A DNA stretch of 64,000 bases from Symbiodinium natans (taxonomy: Eukaryota; Sar; Dinophyceae; Suessiales; Symbiodiniaceae), in assembly GCA_905221605.1 (NCBI GenBank), contig CAJNDS010000223.1, forward strand, positions 62,001 to 126,000, given 5' to 3'. Position 1 is the first letter of the stretch; each line of letters opens with the position of its first letter. Below are positions 22,932 to 33,437 of the stretch, piece after piece. Made by a program: the position numbers and the translations under genes. The notes beneath the pieces were generated by a model. It saw nothing but the letters and a program-made list of their open reading frames with translations, had not been told where the DNA came from and made no database searches.

Positions 22932-23569
22932 TTACGAGCCGCATGCTGAGGCCATCTCCTGCCAATACCCGGCTGCAAGCATGCAATTATATGCAATTTG
23001 TGCCCACAGGGACTCCATACAGAGACTCCACATGGCGACTGGGGCAACCACAACCTCCGCATGGCGAAGCTTCTGCTCCTTGGTGGGAATGCGACACATG
23101 CAGTGGATACCGCGCGAATAGAGGCGGAATAAGTAGTCTAGAGTTGTCGTAGGTCCACATTGCCCGTCCTGCTGTTCCAGCTTGTCTTGTAGCTTACGGA
23201 CCATGTCCTCCAATCCAGTCATTCGCCTCAGTTTGATCTTAATGTCTGAACATTGCACGATATGCGAAGGTTTGCAGCGTGGAACGTTTGAGGCGATAGC
23301 TCCCTCATGATATCGTTTTCCTCCATAAGCTTGCGGGACCTACACACTTTCAGCGACATACGCTGATGTTGACATCCGAGAACACCCACTCTAGAAAGGT
23401 GCAGTATCCGAGAGTCTTGCTTGCTCTTGTAGAACTCGCAATCCACGGCCAAGTGTGCTGGAGACACGACGGCCTCCTCCTCCTGTACGTATTGGTTGCA
23501 AGTCCTTCCTTCGACATCCACGGCATGAGACACATTGTACATGGCGGGGCACTTCCTCTCCATCAGCAT
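22932..23569 (-). pseudogene. Possible coding remnant (two overlapping frames)
   Basis: Frame 23569-23228 (HLAVDCEFYKSKQDSR, KLMEENDIMRELSPQ) and frame 23258-22932 (MTGLEDMVRKLQDKLEQQ, a short coiled coil) have protein-like composition and overlap with a frame change near 23240. No family recognised. They could be exons or a decayed element ORF. Confidence 0.22.
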
Positions 23570-24130
23570 CTGCCTGCATGTTCATGGCGTTGGATCGTGG
23601 GACATAGAACCCCATGATGTTTGTTCAGGGTTCCTCTCTTTTCCCAGCTCTCTGGTCGCTATGTCAGGCTAGATGATCTAGATTGTCGATCCGGTCGATT
23701 AGATCAGTGCTGAGTTTGCCATCGATATGTGTGCAGGCATGCGTGAATGGATCACCTGTGTCTGAAGATATGGCCAGCTGAGGCTGAAACATCAATTTTC
23801 CGCTTGATTCCCCGCCTGCTGCGACATGAAAAATGCATTGCAGTCTGGCTGGCTCAGAACAGGGGCTCGGACTCCGTGATCACGTCTTCTAAGATGGAGC
23901 CGCGCATCTGCAAAAACCGCTGCACCACCTTGGCTTAGCGAAAGGTCGGCATGGCCCTTCCGTCTCATCCCGCGTCGTCCAATCTGGGGGTGAGGCGGTG
24001 TTCTGCCGTGACTCCAGCAGCGTCAGCATGTCGCCCCAACTCGAGCACCGAGTACGGGCGAAGTCTAGAGCTGCAGCGACCTAAGCAAACAGTTTTCAAG
24101 CGAGATGTCCCTGCGCAAATAGTCATCAAC

Positions 24131-24679
24131 TCAGGGGCTAGCTGGAAGTTCGTCCACATGACGTCCAAGGAGATACCGGATGGCAGCGAGGAACACCCAC
24201 TGGCCATCTTCCATTTTCTCCCAGCGCAGAGATCGCGCCAACATGCTCATGAACAGCTCTGTCTTTCCCTCTAACCACACATCGGCAAGGCATCGCTCGA
24301 AACCTGAATCTCCATTCGCAACACGAAGCTCAAGACAAAGCTGATGGATGTGTGCCTTGTCTGCGATCAGCTGAGTGCACCACTTCGACGCCAAATGAAA
24401 TTGTTTCCCAGATCTGTCTGTGCCGATTGCCTTGGAAGTCAGATTTGGCGTCGCTGCATGGTGCCTCCACAGAGAGCCACAAAGACATACAACTCGAGCC
24501 CCCAGCGCACCAGTTGCCGTCACTTGCGCGGTCGCCGTAGACGCATGCTGCGAAGGAGCTTGCCTTCTCTCTGTCTCTCTGTCTCTGTCTCGGTCACTGT
24601 CTCTGTCGCTGACATGCTGCAGGTACAAAAGCAGTGTGGCATGGTGGGTTCCCTTCTTTATTTGAGAATGTTTGGGCAA
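24131..24679 (-). CDS. Possible hypothetical protein, 182 aa
   Basis: Minus frame with an alternating Asp/Arg run (DRDSDRDRDRE, from a CTGTCT-type simple repeat) near residue 27. A more protein-like C-terminal half follows (QLIADKAHIHQLCLEL, LADVWLEGKTELFMSML, AAIRYLLGRH). No domain recognised. The N-terminal half is probably non-coding. Confidence 0.25.
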   Translation of the reverse strand: MPKHSQIKKGTHHATLLLYLQHVSDRDSDRDRDRETERRQAPSQHASTATAQVTATGALGARVVCLCGSLWRHHAATPNLTSKAIGTDRSGKQFHLASKWCTQLIADKAHIHQLCLELRVANGDSGFERCLADVWLEGKTELFMSMLARSLRWEKMEDGQWVFLAAIRYLLGRHVDELPASP

Positions 24680-24960
24680 AAAGACTGTTCAATGCGACAT
24701 ATGCTTAACGACTGTCTGGGTCCTTCGGCCTACCTGTTGAATGAGTGCATAATCTGACCTGATGCTGTTTTGGGAAGTGGGATCGGTGAAAACTGGCTGT
24801 ATTCGCAACAAGTCGTATCAGCTGTGCCAAATTAGCCATTCTTCGCATGCATTCAAACGCTTCCACTTCGACGTTTGTTTATCGCTACATGTCTCAACCA
24901 TTTGGCACGTCGCGTCTAAGTGCTTCCCCCCCTTTCCCATCCCCTACGTGGAATCTTAGC

Positions 24961-25569
24961 GCCGAGTACCCAGAAATGGGCAGCCGGGAAATGTTCTGCA
25001 GGGAATTGTGGGCCCAAAACCACCGGGACATGTACTTAGGGTTTACCCCTTTCCAACATGCGTTTGGCAAAACCCCTCAAGAAGGTAGAAACATCAATGA
25101 ACATGAACTTTTAGAGCTTCCCATCCTTGCGGAAGCCGGTGTGTTTGCCGAACATGGGCATCATATAGAGGCCATGAGGGTTGCTTCAACGGCCTGTCTT
25201 GAACAGCAAGCTAAAGAAAGGATCAGGCGTGCCGAACAAGCCGGGTACCGTAAGATGAACATTTCTGCAATGAACTGCAATCGCAATGGCGTTTACACTT
25301 GGGAATACCGTGCTCCCGTACCGTTTGGACATGTTTGTCTGCTAAGGGCCCGGCGCCGGTCTCACAGCCGGAACGGGCGGGTGTGTTGGCCTAAGCATCG
25401 TCAAGCAAACTTCGCAAACACACGCAAGAAAGCAAATGCTAAGGCTGCTAAGTGCCCAAGTCTAAGCATTGAGGAATTCAGCTACCGCTCACATCTTGGA
25501 GACTTGCCCTCCACCCGGCGCTCCACCTGGCCGCATGTCCTGGGCGAGCTGTCTCATGGGTTCAATTGA
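24961..25569 (+). pseudogene. Integrase C-terminal fragment of an LTR retrotransposon
   Basis: The plus frame contains ELWAQNHRDMYLGFTPFQHA, FGKTPQEG, then AMRVASTACLEQQAKERIRR and AEQAGYRKMN. This resembles the region after the catalytic core of retroelement integrases: a GxTPxQxxxG motif, then a basic helix before the C-terminal domain. No core DDE motifs, gag or RT are adjacent, so it is a fragment. After about 25260 the match fades (Arg-rich RARRRSHSRNGR). Assignment to copia or gypsy is not possible from this piece. Confidence 0.5.
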
Positions 25570-25589
25570 TCTCTATGCTCTACGAGAGG

Positions 25590-25690
25590 TGCTCCCAACC
25601 ATTCCCAACTCCTCTCTTCTCTCTCGTCTCTCTCGCTTCTCTCGCTCCCTCTCTCTGCTCTCTGCTCTTGCTCTCCATTCCCCCGCCCCG
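25590..25690. repeat. CT-rich simple repeat
   Basis: Plus strand rich in CTCTCT and CTCTCG; low complexity. Confidence 0.7.
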
Positions 25691-26394
25691 ATAGGAGGAC
25701 TCGGGAGGAACGGGTCGGGGGGAACGGGTCCCGGCCCCCTCCTGGAAGGCTTTTGGGCCTCCTATATTGGGCCCCTTAGTAAACTCTAGTAGAGTCGTAT
25801 TGGGGGCTTATTGTAGGAGGTTCAAATTGCCCTAGACCCTAAAAGGTGCTAACTGGCTCATGTCCCACACAGGCGCACCAAAGCGAACAACGTGGGCGTG
25901 CTGGCCAGTAGGGCCAGTAGAGCACGGCTGCTGGGTTTAGAGTTTCGGAGTTCAGGGCGTCTGGATGTTTCTAGGTTTGGGGTTTCTGGATGTTTCTGGG
26001 TTTACGGTCTCTGGGTTTCTGGGTTCAGGGGTTCTGGGTTTGGATTGAATATGTTCTTGTCTCTTGGTTCTGTCTCTGCTCTTTTTCTCGTCTCTTCTTT
26101 CCTCTCCTTTCCTCCTGATCTCAAACCAGGGTTCCTACGGCTTGGTAGTCATTCCCAGCAGGCAAGGCAATAGCAGCGGCAGCTAATGCAAGGCAGAGGC
26201 TAGCTAGGACCTGGGGCCGTAAGGTTAACTGCACAGCTACACACAGCACGGCACAACCCTTTGTGCTGCGGATGCAAAGCTGAACGGTGTATCGAAGATA
26301 CCCGTCTTCAGCAATCAAGCTGCGTGAGACAAAAGATGGTAAGACAGCACACCAACATGGCAGTATGCGACATGCGTGTTCTGTGGCAAATCAC
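25691..26394. other. No gene seen
   Basis: Includes a repeated (G)TTTCTGG(A/G)TGTTTCT-like phrase near 25960-26040. No supportable frame. Confidence 0.5.
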
Positions 26395-26960
26395 ACTCTC
26401 CTTTCCTCTCCTCTCCTTTCCTCTCCTCTCCTTTCCTCTCCTTTCCTCTCCTTTCAAGTTTTCCTCTCCTCTCAAGTTCTCCTCTCCTCTCAAGTTCTCC
26501 TCTCCTCTCAAGGAGAAACTCTCCTCTCAATCTCTCCTCTCCTCTCAATCTCTCCTCTCCTCTCCTCTCCTCTCCTCTCCATCTCTCTCTCTGGCTCTCT
26601 CTCTCTTTCTCTCTTGTTTTGTCCCATTGTTTCCTCTGTTTAAGACAGAGATAGAGAGAAGAGAGGGAAGAGAAAAGAGAGAAGAGACAAGAGAAAACAA
26701 CAAGGGAAAGAGAGAGAAGGAGAAAGAGCCTGAAAAAAAAAAAAACGTTCTGACAAAAAGTCAATTTCGAGAGAAGAGTTCACAGAGAACAAAGAGAGAA
26801 ACAAAAAATAAATAATAAGAGAGAAGAGAGTAAACAAGAGGACAGCCAGAGAGAGAGAGAGAGACAAGAAGAGAGAATGACAGAAAAGAGCGAAAACCAG
26901 AGAGAGAGAGAGAGAGAGATAGAGAGAGAGAGAGAATTGGAGAGAGAGAGAGAGAGAGCG
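26395..26960. repeat. Polypyrimidine tract followed by polypurine tract
   Basis: 26395-26640 is almost pure C/T on plus (CTCTCCTTTC units). 26641-26960 is almost pure A/G (AGAGAGAAG, GAGAGAGA). The strand bias flips at about 26640, so the halves are roughly complementary and could fold back. Open frames here are low complexity. Confidence 0.9.
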
Positions 26961-28010
26961 AGAGACAAAACAAAAACAAAAAACGAGGTTAGTGCAACAT
27001 CTCAAGAGCCCATACATACATGGGGGCTGAAATGGGTCCGTGCAGAACGGTCGAAAATAGTGGGAGGACCATTTCAGACCCCAACCCCTGCCCGCACCAA
27101 GGCCCCCCCATTACAGACCCTCACAAACTGAGGGGGAGGGATGCGCGCGCGTGCATCCGTGCGTGCGTTTGACGAAGGTGCCAGCGGCACCTAGGTCCCA
27201 TGACAGAGCCCTATTCAAGCACTACCAGGAGTGCACTTGAGGGGTGGGGTGCAGGCCTTAAAATACGGTGCAAAACCTTTCAAGTTTGTGGGTCCCGAGC
27301 ACGACCCCTTTCGGGACCCACAAAAATGGCACTCAGGCAAGTCCTATAGATCACCCTTTTAGGGACCTCAAATAACGAAACCCTCTCACCGGGAAAGACG
27401 GGGAGAGGCTCAAAACTACGCAGCATGACGTCAAAAGCAGTGGCGAGCAAGGCCACTCTGCAGCAAGCGCACTCAGAGGCCCGGGCGAGCCGGGGCGTAA
27501 GAACACCGTGAGACCTGAACTGGCGAGAGGGTTTAGGGCTCTGGCCGGGAAATTTGAATTGCAAACGACCTAAGACCACCCTATAAGGGGTACCCCTAAG
27601 AAGGCAAGGGCCTTGCAGCTAGACCCTAAAGGACCCCACATCCCCGCAGGAACCCTGACTGCAGCGCTGCCACATACTGCCACGTACTGCCACGCTGCTA
27701 CAACTCCTAGGCTATCTAGGCTCAAGCGTCACTTGCACTCAAGGGCCCGCGCGCAAAGAGGTCCTCGAAGAGCTGCGCCTGGGGGGACCGGAACCTACTA
27801 CGCAACACTCCTACCTCACTGCACTCCTAGCACACAAGCAACCCTTACGGACATCCTTACAGAAACCCTTACAGAAACCTCGGCTGTGGCACAGAGATGT
27901 TCCTACGGAGTCCTCTTACACTGCGCTCTACGGTCAAGGCCCGCGCCCCCCAGACAACCCTACCACGAGGCATGTAGGGTGCTTGTGTGTTTTGCTGTTG
28001 GGTGAGGGAT
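26961..28010. other. No recognisable gene
   Basis: A 99-codon minus frame (27280-27579; includes SLFEVPKRVIYRTCLSAIF) has fair composition but no recognised family. A CTGCCAC(A/G)TACTGCCACG phrase repeats near 27667-27695. Confidence 0.45.
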
Positions 28011-28049
28011 GAAGGGTGAGGGGTGAGGGGTGAGGTGAGGGGTGAGGGG

Positions 28050-28206
28050 TGAAGGGTTTGGGGTTTGGGGTTTGGGGTTTGGGGTTTGGGGTTTGGGGTT
28101 TGGGGTTTGGGGTTTGGGGTTTGGGGTTTGGGGTTTGGGGTTTGGGGTTTGGGGTTTGGGGTTTGGGGTTTGGGGTTTGGGGTTTGGGGTTTGGGGTTTG
28201 GGGTTT
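28050..28206 (+). repeat. Pure TTTGGGG array, ~22 copies
   Basis: Uninterrupted heptamer array differing from the telomere unit by A to G at one position, preceded by GGGTGAG repeats (28005-28048). Six-frame translation gives only GFGVWGL- or PNPKPQT-type repeats. Confidence 0.95.
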
Positions 28207-28759
28207 GTACACACCCGGGAAGCATTCAGAGCCCCTGGCAATCGAAGTGGAAGATGGTGCGAATGCCTGGGTACAAGGGGCGAAGGGGTGCAGAGTCCTC
28301 TAGACTCCAGCCTACGCAAACGGCGGACCGCAAAGCACTGCAAGCTGCACCCCACCAACGCTCAATTAAGCGAACAGCCCGGAACCCTTGCATTAAAGCA
28401 CCAAACACCCAAACCCCCCGAAAAGCCAAGCCCTCGACGAAGGAGGATCTCCGGGCGTCTCCCCCCCAAGCCTGAAAGCCCTAGGGGACTGCGGTCATGC
28501 GGGCGACGAAGAAAGATAGGTTTCGAACGGATGGTGCTGCGTCTGCATTGGGAACTAAGCTGCGGGCGCTGATTCCCAAACAATTTTTCTGAGCTGGGGT
28601 CAGATTAGTAATACCGCGCGCCGTGGATGTTTGTCCATGACTTGCTCACTGTTGCGCGAGTACTGCTGCTGCTGCCGCTGTCACTTTTTGCAACACTCCC
28701 GTTTCCCACTGCCATTGCAGCGCCTGACATCGCCGCAACTTCTACTGCAGTTACAAGCT
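28207..28759. other. No recognisable gene
   Basis: Short open frames on both strands without motifs. Confidence 0.45.
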
Positions 28760-29280
28760 CCTCCAGGTGTTTTAGCATGTCTAGCAAGATTAGCATCGCT
28801 ACTCCTAGAAGTAGCTTTCGTGGAGCATCGGGCCTGCAAGCAGAGGGGCGAGCTAGTCACTTATGGGGCTGTTCTGATCGACACTGTGGACGGCAACAAA
28901 AAAAGTGGTGAAGAAGTCCCTCGACGAATCCTCGAAACCTGGCAACGAGGCCGCAAAGAGCAAGTGGTGGGACAAGCAGAGATCCTGCCGGTGATTGTTT
29001 TTCCAAGGTTAGAGTGGAAAAGACATCTTGGTAGGAAAGGAGGATCGTAAATGATTCATTGACAACGAATCTGCGAGATGGTGCTTTGGCGGCCGGCTCC
29101 TCCCCGGGTGGCATCCTCGAGTTTGCTATGCTATATATGGAGATGCTCTCCTTTGGATGCAGGCTTTTGAACGCTCTTTCGCGGTACACGAGGGTACCAT
29201 CGACAGCCAATCTGGCAGACGATATGCTTCCAGATTGGTATTTGAAAGCTATGGGAAGGAGTATGTCAGGTGCGCGTTAG
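28760..29280 (+). pseudogene. Reverse transcriptase RNase H-domain fragment, frameshifted
   Basis: Plus-strand pieces in different frames line up with the RNase H region of a retroelement pol. They are YGAVLIDTVDGNKKSGEEVP and EQVVGQAEILPVIV to ~29040; then IDNESARW in a second frame near 29060; then RVPSTANLADDMLPDWY in a third frame near 29190-29240. DNESA and VPSxANxAD match the catalytic Asp and terminal Asn/Asp motifs of copia/DIRS-type RNase H. At least two frame changes show decay. It belongs to a relative of, not the same copy as, the element at 46-55 kb. Confidence 0.5.
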
Positions 29281-29663
29281 ACTGGGATGAACCTGAAATG
29301 AAGGGAGTCCATAATGCTTGCTGTATGGCCTGATCTCGAGCGTACCTCATCTGTCATGTGGGAAGTTAACACGAGGTACTGGGTGCCGAGTGTTTGAGGG
29401 AACAAAGCTGCATTGGTTATTGGTTGCAGTGTGCCTCCTGTGTTTTCCACTCTTTGCGAGCTAGCACTCGTGATCGTGGCACATCGTACTTGTGTCTCGA
29501 AAGTGAAGGCTCATGATGATGAGGACGAGACGCCGAGTTCGAGCCAGTGTAAAAACAGGAACTGGAGTTCTCGCATGTTTGAGTTGGTGCAATAAAAAGG
29601 GTTTCGCAAATAACCGACAATAAAATCCCGGGGCGCTGCAATCCTGCAGCGTGCCCGGGAAGG

Positions 29664-29960
29664 CTACATTGCAGAGGCGCCTTCAGCAATGCCCACAGAG
29701 CCCCAGCACAGCTCGGATGGCAGCAAAGTGGCACAGCGGGGGAGTTTTTTTGATTTTGTCAGCTTGGGAGTCTTTGTTCGGAGCTCTGGCTTTGTAGGGA
29801 ACATCTCACCCAGCTCCCCAGCCGAATAAGGCCCCAATAACCATCCTGAGCCATCTGTCGCCTGCTGCTTAGCTTCACTCCACAGATGGCGCGCTGCTTC
29901 GGCATGAGGTCGCACCCCGTCTCCACTTTGTTCCTCAGAGCCAAGGCGAGAGCATCTCAA
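29664..29960 (-). pseudogene. Possible RT N-terminal fragment
   Basis: Minus frame with HLWSEAKQQATDGSGWLLGP then YSAGELGEMFP. The spacing resembles the segment just before the RT palm in DIRS-like pols (compare EVDREFLEGPFTQEEVNQVL in the pol at 47-51 kb). Downstream sequence does not continue into RT motifs. Weak assignment. Confidence 0.28.
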
Positions 29961-31101
29961 GGTCCTCTTCCATTAAGGCCGCAGGCTTGTACACGGGTAC
30001 TGTCCCGAGGCCTCGACGTGTCCCAGCATCCTGAAACCCTGGACATCTCTCCGCCCGCATCTTCCACATTGGCCCACTCCAGCAGCTTTCCAAAGACAAG
30101 GAGAGGGGCTGCGGGGCAGATTTTGTGAGTGGGCGGGCCTTCGCAACTCCATGGTCCAAACAAGAATTCCTAGAGCAAGCTCTGCGATACGACTTGTGGT
30201 TGCGAGGAAGAGGCGGCAGACAAAATACGTTGGATAGCGAGGTCGGAGATCGCGGAGGTGAAAAGGTTTAGGGCTTGCCAGCTGAAGAGGATGCTACAAC
30301 TGGAAGCTGAGTGCAGAGAGAAAATGAGAGAGCCCTCCACAAAAGCATGCGCCCGGAAGTGGCTGCTGTACTAGCAGGCAAGAGGCTAACCCTACACCAG
30401 TGTCCTCCCCTCTGGTGTCCTCCTTTCTCATCACACTGAGGCTGCAGATGGATCCGCAGCCGCTTGGTTCCCACCCGGAATACAAGCCATGCTGTCACTA
30501 CCCACTTGCTGTTGAATGGCTTGACGTACTGCCACATGAACCGACAATGGGAAAGCATTCCGAGGAAGGAGCCGTTGTTGTTCTGGACAATATGCTCGGA
30601 CGACCGCTTTGAACTCTGGGACCACGGCCATCTACTTGCGCCTTTGCTAGTGATACCCAACGATTTTGGCAGCTGGCGGGGCATCCGAGCTTGTCCCAGG
30701 TGTGGAGCCAGGACAACTTCTCAGGCAACCACCGCGGATCGGTTTCAGGAGGCGCTTCAACTGTGGCGATGGGTACCATCGCACACCACCCCACGACTAT
30801 GCAAAGGGCCACGTTGTGTTGTGGACGAGGACTACTCTTCTCTTGCGCTCGCACCCGAACATGCAAAGGTCCACTTGTGTCATGTGGGCTCCCACCATTA
30901 CTCTCGACGCCATGCGGAGAGTGGTTCCTGTGGTGTGCATAAGCAGAAGAGTATCCGACTTTGCACGATCTCTCGGCACACAGCTTCAATGGTAACACTG
31001 ATACCCCCTTGAATTCCATGGGATGAATCGGACAGCCGAGGAGGGCATAGGAACATGAAGCCGACCCGTCCCTGAGACGGCCACGGACCTGGACGTCCAG
31101 A
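29961..31101. other. No convincing gene
   Basis: Long overlapping frames on both strands (plus 30464-31012; minus 30498-31019) without consistent domain signal; at most one can be real. Confidence 0.4.
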
Positions 31102-31654
31102 ATGTCCTCCGGCGAATGGCTATATGCTACGCTGTCATTTGAAGTACATGAAGCGATAGTTCTCTTCCTATTCGACGCATACCAGAAGGTGCCTCAGGAC
31201 GGTTACGCAAAGGTGACGCTCACTCAAATGGCAATGTGCGACAGGGAGATCCATGTCAGGCTCAGCGAACTCTGCAGGGAAGGGTTTTCTCATGGGCGAG
31301 ATGAGTCATTGCCGTTGGACCGTCACGTGCCGGAGGTGCTCGAAATGAGGTCGGTGGAGCAGCTGGTCTTACAACGCTTGAAAGGCAAGAACATGGTACC
31401 ACCGCTCCCAAACCCTCCGGGTACTGGGAAGAGAGCTAAGAAGGGCCCCATATATATATATATATATGCCAGCGAGCCTTCGAGGTGGAGTCCCCTCGGA
31501 CGACCATGGTGATGCATTGTGTTGGTCCTTCAACCTGGGGCATTGCAAAAGTGGTGGCTGTGAAATTGAGAAATGCGAAAGGGGCAGGCATGTTGGTTGC
31601 TTCCCAGGTTGCTTCCGCAAGCATCCGTTTGTGGAGCATCACAAAAAGGAGTGA
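31102..31654 (+). pseudogene. Gag-like fragment, C-terminal half with CCCH-like finger
   Basis: The plus frame starts SSGEWLYATLSFEVHEAIVL and continues KVPQDGYAKVTLTQMAMCDR. This aligns with EIEKWVQHLFSIQAREVPKG and ISVQQLISADKALF of the gag at 51044-52255. After a frame change near the AT microsatellite (31450) it resumes as CWSFNLGHCKSGGC, CERGRHVGC and FPGCFRKHPFVEH, the same CxxFNxGxC...CxxGxHxC...GC...H finger. So it is the C-terminal half of a relative of that gag, broken by at least one frameshift. Confidence 0.55.
31450..31467. repeat. (TA)9 microsatellite
   Basis: Alternating TA inside the gag-like fragment; probably the site of its frameshift. Confidence 0.9.
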
Positions 31655-32171
31655 CTATCAGGACAAGCATCGACCTGCAACCCCATCGGACCTGCAACCC
31701 CATCTTCTTGGAGACGATGGGTCGAGCAGATCGAGATACAGAAAAAATGTTTTTCCAATCCGTAGAGCAAGGTGGTAACACTGGGTCAGTCTCCCCTTTA
31801 CAGTGTACAGTTCCTTCAAGCGGTGGGGCGCAAGCTGTCACAGATGCAGCACAGGATGGTGTGTGGAAGCAACGCAACGCAATCGGCAGACAGTCGTGTG
31901 AGGCAGCTGCTTTACAAACGAAGACGCGGCAAACATCCGGTTCCCAAAGCATGAATACTTACAGGGCGCCGAGGACCGGCCCCGGTCACGATAAGCCTAC
32001 ATCACGGAAGAAAAACAAAGTGGTTTTGGAAACTTCCTCCAACCCCCCGAATGTGACCAAACAGCTGCGGATGACGAGTGCCATATCGTTCAACCGAAGG
32101 CCAGATGGGCACGACCCCAGGTGGGAGCGTACAAGTGGGGGATGCATGTCAAACAGAAGATGTCAATTTCG

Positions 32172-32580
32172 TCACCCAATTGGTGCGACAGCTAGGATAT
32201 GTTGGGACTGCGCCACTTCCCTGACGATGCCCTGCTTGTCAGGCTTCCACGCTTTCAAGAGGGGGTCCTCAGTTCCCCCATTGATTTCTTGATCCCTGGT
32301 GGTAATCTTGGACCATTCAATATACCTGAGTCTTCCTTCCTCAGCCATGGCTGTGAAAAGATGTATGCTTGGCATGGCTCGGCTCCAAACCTCCTTGCAA
32401 TCTTAGCGGGGAGATCTTCTTGGCCAGGATGTTCAACCTTGCCCCAATCTCGGCCACTGGCAGTTTGCGTGCTGAGGACTCATTAGAACCATCCACCTTG
32501 CGCTTGATGTGAAAAGCAGAGCACTCGTGCCGTTCCTTTTCGCAAGTCGCACTTGAGCCAAACACCGTAGTGTTCAGCAT
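32172..32580 (-). pseudogene. Gag-like fragment, N-terminal half, inverted relative to 31102-31654
   Basis: Minus frame 32580-32341 has SARKLPVAEIGARLNILAKK. A second frame (32375-32172) has FTAMAEEGRLRYIEWSKITT, RDQEIN and WKPDKQGIVREVAQ. These align in order with VRKLPPAERAARAKAQEARL, FVDMGEQGILTYLGPERCIS and RAQEL in the intact gag at 51044-52255. The two halves of one gag family therefore lie about 0.5 kb apart on opposite strands. Frame change near 32350. Confidence 0.45.
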
Positions 32581-33437
32581 GACTGTCCATGTCAGCAGAA
32601 AGCTCTCTCCAAGAGCTCGGGCCTCAAGGCTTTATGAATTCCGTCTCATCTTTGCTAGACAAAGGAGGAATGCAAAAGAACACGCAAAACCTTTTGGGGA
32701 TTGCTTCAGGACTTCAAGTCTGTCTCCAAAACAACAGCATGCACTCACCATGCCTCAGTCGAGTCTCAAACGCACACGTAACGGTACGAACGACGTGGGC
32801 AAGCACACGGCGTGAGTAAAAGCATAAGGTCTGTCCCTCAGAGCTTAACACGCACTGCATAACAGCAAAGTCAGTGCTCACAACACTCATCCTCGGGAAC
32901 CGAACCAAACTTCATTCCATGCCAAAACACATACACGCCATGCCAAAACAAAGCCATGCACCTTCACACATGCTCATGCCATGACATGCAGCTGTAAGAC
33001 AGCTCCTGCACTGCGAACAACTAGGCACACCAAGAAAAGGTCACATTTTCTTCGTTACTCGAACAATGCAGTTTGCGAAGGGAGTCCGCAAACCTCCTAG
33101 GAGGGCGAGCTCACAAAAGAGCGCGGCGAGCTGCCTCCTACATTGTCAGGATGGTAGAATTCACCTGTGGCCGTCAAGGTCAGGGGACCCAAATGGTGGC
33201 GCCCTGCCTGGAAAGGTGCGGTGCTCGGTGTACCATCCTGAAAACCTGTTGTGAAACGGCTCCTTTTAGGAGCGCTTTTACTCCAACCTCCCAAGGAGGG
33301 GGCCTACTGTTGCTGCTACTCCAACCTCCTGGGGAGGGGCCTGCTGCTGCCTCTTAAAGGCTCAGAACTCTTAAACCCCGGCTGGGGGGGGGGTTTTGTG
33401 GGTGGCCCTCCTGTTGGAGTCGAGTCGGGCCTCAAGA
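32581..33437. other. No gene seen
   Basis: Contains the repeated phrase CTACTCCAACCTCC(C/T) near 33280 and 33318 with GCTGCT runs. Nothing else supportable. Confidence 0.45.
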
